Below are positions 46,801-59,800 of a stretch of DNA of 64,000 nt, in pieces; the first letter of the stretch is position 1; every line of letters starts with the position of its first letter. This stretch comes from Cinclus cinclus. Taxonomy: Eukaryota; Chordata; Aves; Passeriformes; Cinclidae. The notes beneath the pieces are model-generated. The model did not search any database and had not been told where the DNA came from. It saw only the letters and a program-made list of their open reading frames with translations. The position numbers and the translations under genes are program-made. The stretch lies in contig NW_026912197.1 of NCBI RefSeq assembly GCF_963662255.1, positions 186,001-250,000 on the forward strand. Reading direction: 5' to 3'.

Positions 46801-49800
46801 CCACTTGGCAGGTGTCATTTTGTAGGGCGCGTTTGGGCCTCCGATGGCAGCCAGGTTTGGAGGAGGGGGCAGCTTTGGTCTGGGAGAAATCCTCGTCCTT
46901 ATGGAATTTTTGTAGGCAAAAGCCCAGGACGGGCCGCAGGCAAGTTGACTCCGAATGGAGGCACTTTTCCCCAAGAAGCCAAACTCAAGAGCCCACTTGG
47001 CAGGTGTCATTTTGTAGGGCGCGTTTGGGCCTCTGATGGCAGCCAGGTTTGGAGGAGGGGGCAGCTTTGGTCTGGGAGAAATCCTCGTCCTTATAGAATT
47101 TTTGTAGGCAAAAGCCCTGCATGGGCCGCAGGCAAGTTGACTCCGAAAGGAGGCAGTTTTCCCCAAGAAGCCAAACTCAAGAGCCCACTTGGCAGATGTC
47201 ATTTTGTAGGGCGCGTTTGGGCCTCCGATGGCAGCCAGGTTTGGAGGAGGGGGCAGCTTTGGTCTGGGAGAAATCCTCGTCCTTATGGAATTTTTGTAGC
47301 AAAAGCCCTGGACGGGCTGCAGGCAAGTTAGGCATGTTGGCTTTGATAGGAGTCACTTTTCCCCAAGAAGCCAAACTCAAGAACCCACAATGCAGATGTC
47401 ATTTTGTAGGGCGCGTTTGGGCCTCCGATGGCAGCCAGGTTTGGAGGAGGGGGCAGCTTTGGTCTGGGAGAAATCCTCGTCCTTATGGAATTTTTGTAGG
47501 CAAAAGCGCTGGACGGGCCGCAGGCAAGTTGACTCCGAATGGAGGCACTTTTCCCCAAGAAGCCAAACTCAAGAGCCCTCTTGGCAGGTGTCATTTTGTA
47601 GGGCGCGTTTGGGCCTCTGATGGCAGCCAGGTTTGGAGGAGGGGGCAGCTTTGGTCTGGGAGAAATCCTCGTCCTTATGGAATTTTTGTAGGCAAAAGCC
47701 CTGCATGGGCCGCAGGCAAGTTGACTCCGAAAGGAGGCACTTTTCCCCAAGAAGCCAAACTCAAGAGCCCACTTGGCATATGTCATTTTGTAGGGCGCGT
47801 TTGGGCCTCCGATGGCAGCCAGGTTTGGAGGAGGGGGCAGCTTTGGTCTGGGAGAAATCCTCGTCCTTATGGAATTTTTGTAGGCAAAAGCCCAGGACGG
47901 GCTGCAGGCAAGTTGACTCCGAATGGAGGCACTTTTCCCCAAGAAGCCAAACTCAAGAGCCCACTTGGCAGATGTCATTTTGTAGGGCGCGTTTGGGCCT
48001 CCGATGGCAGCCAGGTTTGGAGGAGGGGGCAGCTTTGGTCTGGGAGAAATCCTCGTCCTTATGGAATTTTTGTAGGCAAAAGCCCTGGACGGGCTGCAGG
48101 CAAGTTAGGCATGTTGGCTTTGAAAGGAGGCACTTTTCCCCAAGAAGCCAAACTCAAGAACCCACAATGCAGATGTCATTTTGTAGGGCGCGTTTGGGCC
48201 TCCGATGGCAGCCAGGTTTGGAGGAGGGGGCAGCTTTGCTCTGGGAGAAATCCTCGTCCTTATGGAATTTTTGTAGGCAAAAGCCCAGGACGGGCAGCAG
48301 GCAAGTTGACTCCGAATGGAGGCACTTTTCCCCAAGAAGCCAAACTCAAGAGCCCACTTGGCAGGTGTCATTTTGTAGGGCGCGTTTGGGCCTCTGATGG
48401 CAGCCAGGTTTGGAGGAGGGGGCAGCTTTGGTCTGGGAGAAATCCTCGTCCTTATGGAATTTTTGTAGGCAAAAGCCCTGCATGGGCCGCAGGCAAGTTG
48501 ACTCCGAAAGGAGGCACTTTTCCCCAAGAAGCCAAACTCAAGAGCCCACTTGGCATATGTCATTTTGTAGGGCGCGTTTGGGCCTCCGATGGCAGCCAGG
48601 TTTGGAGGAGGGGGCAGCTTTGGTCTGGGAGAAATCCTCGTCCTTATGGAATTTTTGTAGGCAAAAGCCCAGGACGGGCTGCAGGCAAGTTGACTCCGAA
48701 TGGAGGCACTTTTCCCCAAGAAGCCAAACTCAAGAGCCCACTTGGCAGATGTCATTTTGTAGGGCGCGTTTGGGCCTCCGATGGCAGCCAGGTTTGGAGG
48801 AGGGGGTAGCTTTGGTCTGGGAGAAATCCTCGTCCTTATGGAATTTTTGTAGGCAAAAGCCCAGGACTGGCTGCAGGTAAGTTGACTCCGAATGGAGGCA
48901 CTTTTCCCCAAGAAGCCAAACTCAAGAGCCCACTTGGCAGGTGTCATTTTGTAGGGCGCGTTTGGGCCTCTGATGTCAGCCAGGTTTGGAGGAGGGGGCA
49001 GCTTTGGTCTGGGAGAAATCCTCGTCCTTATGGAATTTTTGTAGGCAAAAGCCCTGGACAGGCTGCAGGCAAGTTAGGCATGTTGGCTTTGAAAGGAGGC
49101 ACTTTTCCGCAAGAAGCCAAACTCAAGAACCCACTTGGCATATGTCATTTTGTAGGGCGCGTTTGGGCCTCCGATGGCAGCCAGGTTTGGAGGAGGGGGC
49201 AGCTTTGGTCTGGGAGAAATCCTCGTCCTTATGGAATTTTTGTAGGCAAAAGCCCAGGACGGGCCGCAGGCAAGTTGACTCCGAATGGAGGCACTTTTCC
49301 CCAAGAAGCCAAACTCAAGAGCCCACTTGGCAGATGTCATTTTGTAGGGCGCGTTTGGGCCTCCGATGGCAGCCAGGTTTGGAGGAGGGGGTAGCTTTGG
49401 TCTGGGAGAAATCCTCGTCCTTATGGAATTTTTGTAGGCAAAAGCCCTGGACGGGCTGCAGGCAAGTTAGGCATGTTGGCTTTGAAAGGAGGCACTTTTC
49501 CCCAAGAAGCCAAACTCAAGAACCCACAATGCAGATGTCATTTTGTAGGGCGCGTTTGGGCCTCCGATGGCAGCCAGGTTTGGAGGAGGGGGCAGCTTTG
49601 GTCTGGGAGAAATCCTCGTCCTTATGGAATTTTTGTAGGCAAAAGCCCAGGACGGGCCGCAGGCAAGTTGACTCCGAATGGAGGCACTTTTCCCCAAGAA
49701 GCCAAACTCAAGAGCCCACTTGGCAGGTGTCATTTTGTAGGGCGCGTTTGGGCCTCTGATGGCAGCCAGGTTTGGAGGAGGGGGCAGCTTTGGTCTGGGA

Positions 49801-50507
49801 GAAATCCTCGTCCTTATGGAATTTTTGTAGGCAAAAGCCCAGGACGGGCCGCAGGCAAGTTGACTCCGAATGGAGGCACTTTTCCCCAAGAAGCCAAACT
49901 CAAGAGCCCACTTGGCATATGTCATTTTGTAGGGCGCGTTTGGGCCTCCGATGGCAGCCAGGTTTGGAGGAGGGGGCAGCTTTGGTCTGGGAGAAATCCT
50001 CGTCCTTATGGAATTTTTGTAGGCAAAAGCCCTGGACAGGCTGCAGGCAAGTTAGGCATGTTGGCTTTGAAAGGAGGCACTTTTCCCCAAGAAGCCAAAC
50101 TCAAGAACCCACAATGCAGATGTCATTTTGTAGGGCGCGTTTGGGCCTCCGATGGCAGCCAGGTTTGGAGGAGGGGGCAGCTTTGGTCTGGGAGAAATCC
50201 TCGTCCTTATGGAATTTTTGTAGGCAAAAGCCCAGGACGGGCCGCAGGCAAGTTGACTCCGAATGGAGGCACTTTTCCCCAAGAAGCCAAACTCAAGAGC
50301 CCACTTGGCAGGTGTCATTTTGTAGGGCGCGTTTGGGCCTCTGATGGCAGCCAGGTTTGGAGGAGGGGGCAGCTTTGGTCTGGGAGAAATCCTCGTCCTT
50401 ATGGAATTTTTGTAGGCAAAAGCCCTGCATGGGCCGCAGGCAAGTTAGGCATGTTGGCTTTGAAAGGAGGCACTTTTCCCCAAGAAGCCAAACTCAAGAG
50501 CCCACTT
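43810..50507 (+). repeat. 19-unit duplication (3,701 bp)
   Basis: About 3.0 kb (43,810-46,806) recurs at 47,511-50,507. The shift of 3,701 bp equals thirteen 192-bp and six 201-bp units minus one base. Shared rare marks include AGCCCTCTTGGCAGG, GGACTGGCTGCAGGTAAG, CTGATGTCAGCC and CTTTTCCGCAAG. Differences include CTTTGCTCTGGG (48,236), GGGCAGCAGG (48,292), CCCTAGACGG (45,746) against CCCTGGACGG, and the local change at 45,425 against 49,126. Confidence 0.87.
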
Positions 50508-50831
50508 GGCATATGTCATTTTGTAGGGCGCGTTTGGGCCTCCGATGGCAGCCAGGTTTGGAGGAGGGGGCAGCTTTGGTCTGGGAGAAATCCTCGTCCT
50601 TATGGAATTTTTGTAGGCAAAAGCCCAGGACGGGCCGCAGGCAAGTTGACTCCGAATGGAGGCACTTTTCCCCAAGAAGCCAAACTCAAGAGCCCACTTG
50701 GCAGGTGTCATTTTGTAGGGCGCGTTTGGGCCTCCGATGGCAGCCAGGTTTGGAGGAGGGGGCAGCTTTGGTCTGGGAGAAATCCTCGTCCTTATGGAAT
50801 TTTTGTAGGCAAAAGCCCAGGACGGGCCGCA

Positions 50832-53800
50832 GGCAAGTTGACTCCGAATGGAGGCACTTTTCCCCAAGAAGCCAAACTCAAGAGCCCACTTGGCAGGTGT
50901 CATTTTGTAGGGCGCGTTTGGGCCTCTGATGGCAGCCAGGTTTGGAGGAGGGGGCAGCTTTGGTCTGGGAGAAATCCTCGTCCTTATGGAATTTTTGTAG
51001 GCAAAAGCCCTGCATGTGCCGCAGGCAAGTTGACTCCGAAAGGAGGCACTTTTCCCCAAGAAGCCAAACTCAAGAGCCCACTTGGCATATGTCATTTTGT
51101 AGGGCGCGTTTGGGCCTCCGATGGCAGCCAGGTTTGGAGGAGGGGGCAGCTTTGGTCTGGGAGAAATCCTCGTCCTTATGGAATTTTTGTAGGCAAAAGC
51201 CCAGGACGGGCTGCAGGCAAGTTGACACTGAATGGAGGCACTTTTCCCCAAGAAGCCAAACTCAAGAGCCCACTTGGCATATGTCATTTTGTAGGGCGCG
51301 TTTGGGCCTCTGATGGCAGCCAGGTTTGGAGGAGGGGGCAGCTTTGGTCTGGGAGAAATCCTCGTCCTTATGGAATTTTTGTAGGCAAAAGCCCAGGACG
51401 GGCCGCAGGCAAGTTGACTCCAAATGGAGGCACTTTTCCCCAAGAAGCCAAACTCAAGAGCCCACTTGGCAGGTGTCATTTTGTAGGGCGCGTTTGGGCC
51501 TCTGATGGCAGCCAGGTTTGGAGGAGGGGGCAGCTTTGGTCTGGGAGAAATCCTCGTCCTTATGGAATTTTTGTAGGCAAAAGCCGTGCATGGGCCGCAG
51601 GCAAGTTGACTCCGAAAGGAGGCACTTTTCCCCAAGAAGCCAAACTCAAGAGCCCACTTGGCAGGTGTCATTTTGTAGGGCGCGTTTGGGCCTCCGATGG
51701 CAGCCAGGTTTGGAGGAGGGGGCAGCTTTGGTCTGGGAGAAATCCTCGTCCTTATGGAATTTTTGTAGGCAAAAGCCCTGCATGGGCCGCAGGCAAGTTG
51801 ACTCCGAAAGGAGGCACTTTTCCCCAAGAAGCCAAACTCACAGCCCACTTGGCAGATGTCATTTTGTAGGGCGCGTTTGGGCCTCTGATGGCAGCCAGGT
51901 TAGGAGGAGGGGGCAGCTTTGGTCTGGGAGAAATCCTCGTCCTTATGGAATTTTTGTAGGCAAAAGCCCAGGACGGGCCGCAGGCAAGTTGACTCCGAAA
52001 GGAGGCACTTTTCCCCAAGAAGCCAAACTCAAGAGCCCACTTGGCATATGTCATTTTGTAGGGCGCGTTTGGGCCTCCGATGGCAGCCAGGTTTGGAGGA
52101 GGGGGCAGCTTTGGTCTGGGAGAAATCCTCGTCCTTATGGAATTTTTGTAGGCAAAAGCCCAGGACGGGCCGCAGGCAAGTTGACTCCGAATGGAGGCAC
52201 TTTTCCCCAAGAAGCCAAACTCAAGAGCCCACTTGGCAGATGTCATTTTGTAGGGCGCGTTTGGGCCTCTGATGGCAGCCAGGTTAGGAGGAGGGGGCAG
52301 CTTTGGTCTGGGAGAAATCCTCGTCCTTATGGAATTTTTGTAGGCAAAAGCCCAGGACGGGCTGCAGGCAAGTTAGGCATGTTGGCTTTGATAGGAGGCA
52401 CTTTTCCCCAAGAAGCCAAACTCAAGAGCCCACTTGGCAGGTGTCATTTTGTAGGGCGCGTTTGGGCCTCCGATGGCAGCCAGGTTTGGAGGAGGGGGCA
52501 GCTTTGGTCTGGGAGAAATCCTCGTCCTTATGGAATTTTTGTAGGCAAAAGCCCAGGACGGGCCGCAGGCAAGTTGACTCCGAATGGAGGCACTTTTCCC
52601 CAAGAAGCCAAACTCAAGAGCCCACTTGGCAGGTGTCATTTTGTAGGGCGCGTTTGGGCCTCTGATGGCAGCCAGGTTTGGAGGAGGGGGCAGCTTTGGT
52701 CTGGGAGAAATCCTCGTCCTTATAGAATTTTTGTAGGCAAAAGCCCTGCATGGGCCGCAGGCAAGTTGACTCCGAAAGGAGGCAGTTTTCCCCAAGAAGC
52801 CAAACTCAAGAGCCCACTTGGCAGATGTCATTTTGTAGGGCGCGTTTGGGCCTCCGATGGCAGCCAGGTTTGGAGGAGGGGGCAGCTTTGGTCTGGGAGA
52901 AATCCTCGTCCTTATGGAATTTTTGTAGGCAAAAGCCCAGGACGGGCCGCAGGCAAGTTGACTCCGAATGGAGGCACTTTTCCCCAAGAAGCCAAACTCA
53001 AGAGCCCACTTGGCAGATGTCATTTTGTAGGGCGCGTTTGGGCCTCTGATGGCAGCCAGGTTAGGAGGAGGGGGCAGCTTTGGTCTGGGAGAAATCCTCG
53101 TCCTTATGGAATTTTTGTAGCAAAAGCCCTGGACGGGCTGCAGGCAAGTTAGGCATGTTGGCTTTGATAGGAGTCACTTTTCCCCAAGAAGCCAAACTCA
53201 AGAACCCACAATGCAGATGTCATTTTGTAGGGCGCGTTTGGGCCTCCGATGGCAGCCAGGTTTGGAGGAGGGGGCAGCTTTGGTCTGGGAGAAATCCTCG
53301 TCCTTATGGAATTTTTGTAGGCAAAAGCGCTGGACGGGCCGCAGGCAAGTTGACTCCGAATGGAGGCACTTTTCCCCAAGAAGCCAAACTCAAGAGCCCT
53401 CTTGGCAGGTGTCATTTTGTAGGGCGCGTTTGGGCCTCTGATGGCAGCCAGGTTTGGAGGAGGGGGCAGCTTTGGTCTGGGAGAAATCCTCGTCCTTATG
53501 GAATTTTTGTAGGCAAAAGCCCTGCATGTGCCGCAGGCAAGTTGACTCCGAAAGGAGGCACTTTTCCCCAAGAAGCCAAACTCAAGAGCCCACTTGGCAT
53601 ATGTCATTTTGTAGGGCGCGTTTGGGCCTCCGATGGCAGCCAGGTTTGGAGGAGGGGGCAGCTTTGGTCTGGGAGAAATCCTCGTCCTTATGGAATTTTT
53701 GTAGGCAAAAGCCCAGGACGGGCTGCAGGCAAGTTGACACTGAATGGAGGCACTTTTCCCCAAGAAGCCAAACTCAAGAGCCCACTTGGCATATGTCATT

Positions 53801-56800
53801 TTGTAGGGCGCGTTTGGGCCTCTGATGGCAGCCAGGTTTGGAGGAGGGGGCAGCTTTGGTCTGGGAGAAATCCTCGTCCTTATGGAATTTTTGTAGGCAA
53901 AAGCCCAGGACGGGCCGCAGGCAAGTTGACTCCAAATGGAGGCACTTTTCCCCAAGAAGCCAAACTCAAGAGCCCACTTGGCAGGTGTCATTTTGTAGGG
54001 CGCGTTTGGGCCTCTGATGGCAGCCAGGTTTGGAGGAGGGGGCAGCTTTGGTCTGGGAGAAATCCTCGTCCTTATGGAATTTTTGTAGGCAAAAGCCGTG
54101 CATGGGCCGCAGGCAAGTTGACTCCGAAAGGAGGCACTTTTCCCCAAGAAGCCAAACTCAAGAGCCCACTTGGCAGGTGTCATTTTGTAGGGCGCGTTTG
54201 GGCCTCCGATGGCAGCCAGGTTTGGAGGAGGGGGCAGCTTTGGTCTGGGAGAAATCCTCGTCCTTATGGAATTTTTGTAGGCAAAAGCCCTGCATGGGCC
54301 GCAGGCAAGTTGACTCCGAAAGGAGGCACTTTTCCCCAAGAAGCCAAACTCACAGCCCACTTGGCAGATGTCATTTTGTAGGGCGCGTTTGGGCCTCTGA
54401 TGGCAGCCAGGTTAGGAGGAGGGGGCAGCTTTGGTCTGGGAGAAATCCTCGTCCTTATGGAATTTTTGTAGGCAAAAGCCCAGGACGGGCCGCAGGCAAG
54501 TTGACTCCGAAAGGAGGCACTTTTCCCCAAGAAGCCAAACTCAAGAGCCCACTTGGCATATGTCATTTTGTAGGGCGCGTTTGGGCCTCCGATGGCAGCC
54601 AGGTTTGGAGGAGGGGGCAGCTTTGGTCTGGGAGAAATCCTCGTCCTTATGGAATTTTTGTAGGCAAAAGCCCAGGACGGGCTGCAGGCAAGTTGACTCC
54701 GAATGGAGGCACTTTTCCCCAAGAAGCCAAACTCAAGAGCCCACTTGGCAGATGTCATTTTGTAGGGCGCGTTTGGGCCTCTGATGGCAGCCAGGTTAGG
54801 AGGAGGGGGCAGCTTTGGTCTGGGAGAAATCCTCGTCCTTATGGAATTTTTGTAGGCAAAAGCCCAGGACGGGCTGCAGGCAAGTTAGGCATGTTGGCTT
54901 TGATAGGAGGCACTTTTCCCCAAGAAGCCAAACTCAAGAGCCCACTTGGCAGGTGTCATTTTGTAGGGCGCGTTTGGGCCTCCGATGGCAGCCAGGTTTG
55001 GAGGAGGGGGCAGCTTTGGTCTGGGAGAAATCCTCGTCCTTATGGAATTTTTGTAGGCAAAAGCCCAGGACGGGCCGCAGGCAAGTTGACTCCGAATGGA
55101 GGCACTTTTCCCCAAGAAGCCAAACTCAAGAGCCCACTTGGCAGGTGTCATTTTGTAGGGCGCGTTTGGGCCTCTGATGGCAGCCAGGTTTGGAGGAGGG
55201 GGCAGCTTTGGTCTGGGAGAAATCCTCGTCCTTATAGAATTTTTGTAGGCAAAAGCCCTGCATGGGCCGCAGGCAAGTTGACTCCGAAAGGAGGCAGTTT
55301 TCCCCAAGAAGCCAAACTCAAGAGCCCACTTGGCAGATGTCATTTTGTAGGGCGCGTTTGGGCCTCCGATGGCAGCCAGGTTTGGAGGAGGGGGCAGCTT
55401 TGGTCTGGGAGAAATCCTCGTCCTTATGGAATTTTTGTAGGCAAAAGCCCAGGACGGGCCGCAGGCAAGTTGACTCCGAATGGAGGCACTTTTCCCCAAG
55501 AAGCCAAACTCAAGAGCCCACTTGGCAGATGTCATTTTGTAGGGCGCGTTTGGGCCTCTGATGGCAGCCAGGTTAGGAGGAGGGGGCAGCTTTGGTCTGG
55601 GAGAAATCCTCGTCCTTATGGAATTTTTGTAGCAAAAGCCCTGGACGGGCTGCAGGCAAGTTAGGCATGTTGGCTTTGATAGGAGTCACTTTTCCCCAAG
55701 AAGCCAAACTCAAGAACCCACAATGCAGATGTCATTTTGTAGGGCGCGTTTGGGCCTCCGATGGCAGCCAGGTTTGGAGGAGGGGGCAGCTTTGGTCTGG
55801 GAGAAATCCTCGTCCTTATGGAATTTTTGTAGGCAAAAGCGCTGGACGGGCCGCAGGCAAGTTGACTCCGAATGGAGGCACTTTTCCCCAAGAAGCCAAA
55901 CTCAAGAGCCCTCTTGGCAGGTGTCATTTTGTAGGGCGCGTTTGGGCCTCTGATGGCAGCCAGGTTTGGAGGAGGGGGCAGCTTTGGTCTGGGAGAAATC
56001 CTCGTCCTTATGGAATTTTTGTAGGCAAAAGCCCTGCATGGGCCGCAGGCAAGTTGACTCCGAAAGGAGGCACTTTTCCCCAAGAAGCCAAACTCAAGAG
56101 CCCACTTGGCATATGTCATTTTGTAGGGCGCGTTTGGGCCTCCGATGGCAGCCAGGTTTGGAGGAGGGGGCAGCTTTGGTCTGGGAGAAATCCTCGTCCT
56201 TCTGGAATTTTTGTAGGCAAAAGCCCTGCATGGGCCGCAGGCAAGTTGACTCCGAAAGGAGGCACTTTTCCCCAAGAAGCCAAACTCAAGAGCCCACTTG
56301 GCATATGTCATTTTGTAGGGCGCGTTTGGGCCTCCGATGGCAGCCAGGTTTGGAGGAGGGGGCAGCTTTGGTCTGGGAGAAATCCTCGTCCTTATGGAAT
56401 TTTTGTAGGCAAAAGCCCTGGACGGGCTGCAGGCAAGTTAGGCATGTTGGCTTTGAAAGGAGGCACTTTTCCCCAAGAAGCCAAACTCAAGAACCCACAA
56501 TGCAGATGTCATTTTGTAGGGCGCGTTTGGGCCTCCGATGGCAGCCAGGTTTGGAGGAGGGGGCAGCTTTGGTCTGGGAGAAATCCTCGTCCTTATGGAA
56601 TTTTTGTAGGCAAAAGCCCAGGACGGGCCGCAGGCAAGTTGACTCCGAATGGAGGCACTTTTCCCCAAGAAGCCAAACTCAAGAGCCCACTTGGCAGGTG
56701 TCATTTTGTAGGGCGCGTTTGGGCCTCCGATGGCAGCCAGGTTTGGAGGAGGGGGCAGCTTTGGTCTGGGAGAAATCCTCGTCCTTATGGAATTTTTGTA

Positions 56801-59800
56801 GGCAAAAGCCCTGCATGGGCCGCAGGCAAGTTGACTCCGAAAGGAGGCACTTTTCCCCAAGAAGCCAAACTCAAGAGCCCACTTGGCAGATGTCATTTTG
56901 TAGGGCGCGTTTGGGCCTCCGATGGCAGCCAGGTTTGGAGGAGGGGGCAGCTTTGGTCTGGGAGAAATCCTCGTCCTTATGGAATTTTTGTAGGCAAAAG
57001 CCCAGGACGGGACGCAGGCAAGTTGACTCCGAATGGAGGCACTTTTCCCCAAGAAGCCAAACTCAAGAGCCCACTTGGCAGATGTCATTTTGTAGGGCGC
57101 GTTTGGGCCTCCGATGGCAGCCAGGTTTGGAGGAGGGGGCAGCTTTGGTCTGGGAGAAATCCTCGTCCTTATGGAATTTTTGTAGGCAAAAGCCCAGGAC
57201 TGGCTGCAGGCAAGTTGACTCCGAATGGAGGCACTTTTCCCCAAGAAGCCAAACTCAAGAGCCCACTTGGCAGGTGTCATTTTGTAGGGCGCGTTTGGGC
57301 CTCTGATGGCAGCCAGGTTTGGAGGAGGGGGCAGCTTTGGTCTGGGAGAAATCCTCGTCCTTATGGAATTTTTGTAGGCAAAAGCCCTGGACGGGCTGCA
57401 GGCAAGTTAGGCATGTTGGCTTTGAAAGGAGGCACTTTTCCGCAAGAAGCCAAACTCAAGAACCCACAATGCAGATGTCATTTTGTAGGGCGCGTTTGGG
57501 CCTCCGATGGCAGCCAGGTTTGGAGGAGGGGGCAGCTTTGGTCTGGGAGAAATCCTCGTCCTTATGGAATTTTTGTAGGCAAAAGCCCAGGACGGGCCGC
57601 AGGCAAGTTGACTCCGAATGGAGGCACTTTTCCCCAAGAAGCCAAACTCAAGAGCCCACTTGGCAGGTGTCATTTTGTAGGGCGCGTTTGGGCCTCTGAT
57701 GGCAGCCAGGTTTGGAGGAGGGGGCAGCTTTGGTCTGGGAGAAATCCTCGTCCTTCTGGAATTTTTGTAGGCAAAAGCCCTGCATGGGCCGCAGGCAAGT
57801 TGACTCCGAAAGGAGGCACTTTTCCCCAAGAAGCCAAACTCAAGAGCCCACTTGGCATATGTCATTTTGTAGGGCGCGTTTGGGCCTCCGATGGCAGCCA
57901 GGTTTGGAGGAGGGGGCAGCTTTGGTCTGGGAGAAATCCTCGTCCTTATGGAATTTTTGTAGGCAAAAGCCCTGCATGGGCCGCCGGCAAGTTGACTCCG
58001 AATGGAGGCACTTTTCCCCAAGAAGCCAAACTCAAGAGCCCACTTGGCAGGTGTCATTTTGTAGGGCGCGTTTGGGCCTCTGATGGCAGCCAGGTTTGGA
58101 GGAGGGGGCAGCTTTGGTCTGGGAGAAATCCTCGTCCTTATGGAATTTTTGTAGGCAAAAGCCCTGCATGTGCCGCAGGCAAGTTGACTCCGAAAGGAGG
58201 CACTTTTCCCCAAGAAGCCAAACTCAAGAGCCCACTTGGCATATGTCATTTTGTAGGGCGCGTTTGGGCCTCCGATGGCAGCCAGGTTTGGAGGAGGGGG
58301 CAGCTTTGGTCTGGGAGAAATCCTCGTCCTTATGGAATTTTTGTAGGCAAAAGCCCAGGACGGGCTGCAGGCAAGTTGACACTGAATGGAGGCACTTTTC
58401 CCCAAGAAGCCAAACTCAAGAGCCCACTTGGCATATGTCATTTTGTAGGGCGCGTTTGGGCCTCTGATGGCAGCCAGGTTTGGAGGAGGGGGCAGCTTTG
58501 GTCTGGGAGAAATCCTCGTCCTTATGGAATTTTTGTAGGCAAAAGCCCAGGACGGGCCGCAGGCAAGTTGACTCCAAATGGAGGCACTTTTCCCCAAGAA
58601 GCCAAACTCAAGAGCCCACTTGGCAGGTGTCATTTTGTAGGGCGCGTTTGGGCCTCTGATGGCAGCCAGGTTTGGAGGAGGGGGCAGCTTTGGTCTGGGA
58701 GAAATCCTCGTCCTTATGGAATTTTTGTAGGCAAAAGCCGTGCATGGGCCGCAGGCAAGTTGACTCCGAAAGGAGGCACTTTTCCCCAAGAAGCCAAACT
58801 CAAGAGCCCACTTGGCAGGTGTCATTTTGTAGGGCGCGTTTGGGCCTCCGATGGCAGCCAGGTTTGGAGGAGGGGGCAGCTTTGGTCTGGGAGAAATCCT
58901 CGTCCTTATGGAATTTTTGTAGGCAAAAGCCCTGCATGGGCCGCAGGCAAGTTGACTCCGAAAGGAGGCACTTTTCCCCAAGAAGCCAAACTCACAGCCC
59001 ACTTGGCAGATGTCATTTTGTAGGGCGCGTTTGGGCCTCTGATGGCAGCCAGGTTAGGAGGAGGGGGCAGCTTTGGTCTGGGAGAAATCCTCGTCCTTAT
59101 GGAATTTTTGTAGGCAAAAGCCCAGGACGGGCCGCAGGCAAGTTGACTCCGAAAGGAGGCACTTTTCCCCAAGAAGCCAAACTCAAGAGCCCACTTGGCA
59201 TATGTCATTTTGTAGGGCGCGTTTGGGCCTCCGATGGCAGCCAGGTTTGGAGGAGGGGGCAGCTTTGGTCTGGGAGAAATCCTCGTCCTTATGGAATTTT
59301 TGTAGGCAAAAGCCCAGGACGGGCTGCAGGCAAGTTGACTCCGAATGGAGGCACTTTTCCCCAAGAAGCCAAACTCAAGAGCCCACTTGGCAGATGTCAT
59401 TTTGTAGGGCGCGTTTGGGCCTCTGATGGCAGCCAGGTTTGGAGGAGGGGGCAGCTTTGGTCTGGGAGAAATCCTCGTCCTTATGGAATTTTTGTAGGCA
59501 AAAGCCCTGGACGGGCTGCAGGCAAGTTAGGCATGTTGGCTTTGATAGGAGGCACTTTTCCCCAAGAAGCCAAACTCAAGAGCCCACTTGGCAGGTGTCA
59601 TTTTGTAGGGCGCGTTTGGGCCTCCGATGGCAGCCAGGTTTGGAGGAGGGGGCAGCTTTGGTCTGGGAGAAATCCGCGTCCTTATGGAATTTTTGTAGGC
59701 AAAAGCCCAGGACGGGCCGCAGGCAAGTTGACTCCGAATGGAGGCACTTTTCCCCAAGAAGCCAAACTCAAGAGCCCTCTTGGCAGGTGTCATTTTGTAG

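Larger units (their letters stand above)
34932..50831 (+). repeat. 82-unit higher-order repeat, copy 1 (15,900 bp)
   Basis: This block is followed directly by a second copy. The period of 15,900 bp equals sixty-four 192-bp and eighteen 201-bp units minus six bases. The six deletions are three TTGTAGCAAAAG (about 37,219, 39,731, 47,299) and three AACTCACAGCCC (about 38,451, 43,092, 51,839 when counted from 36,473 to 52,373). The left edge is where CATGGGCCGCCGG at 34,921 gives way to sequence shared with 50,832 onward. Inside are a 13-unit duplication and a 19-unit duplication. Confidence 0.92.
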
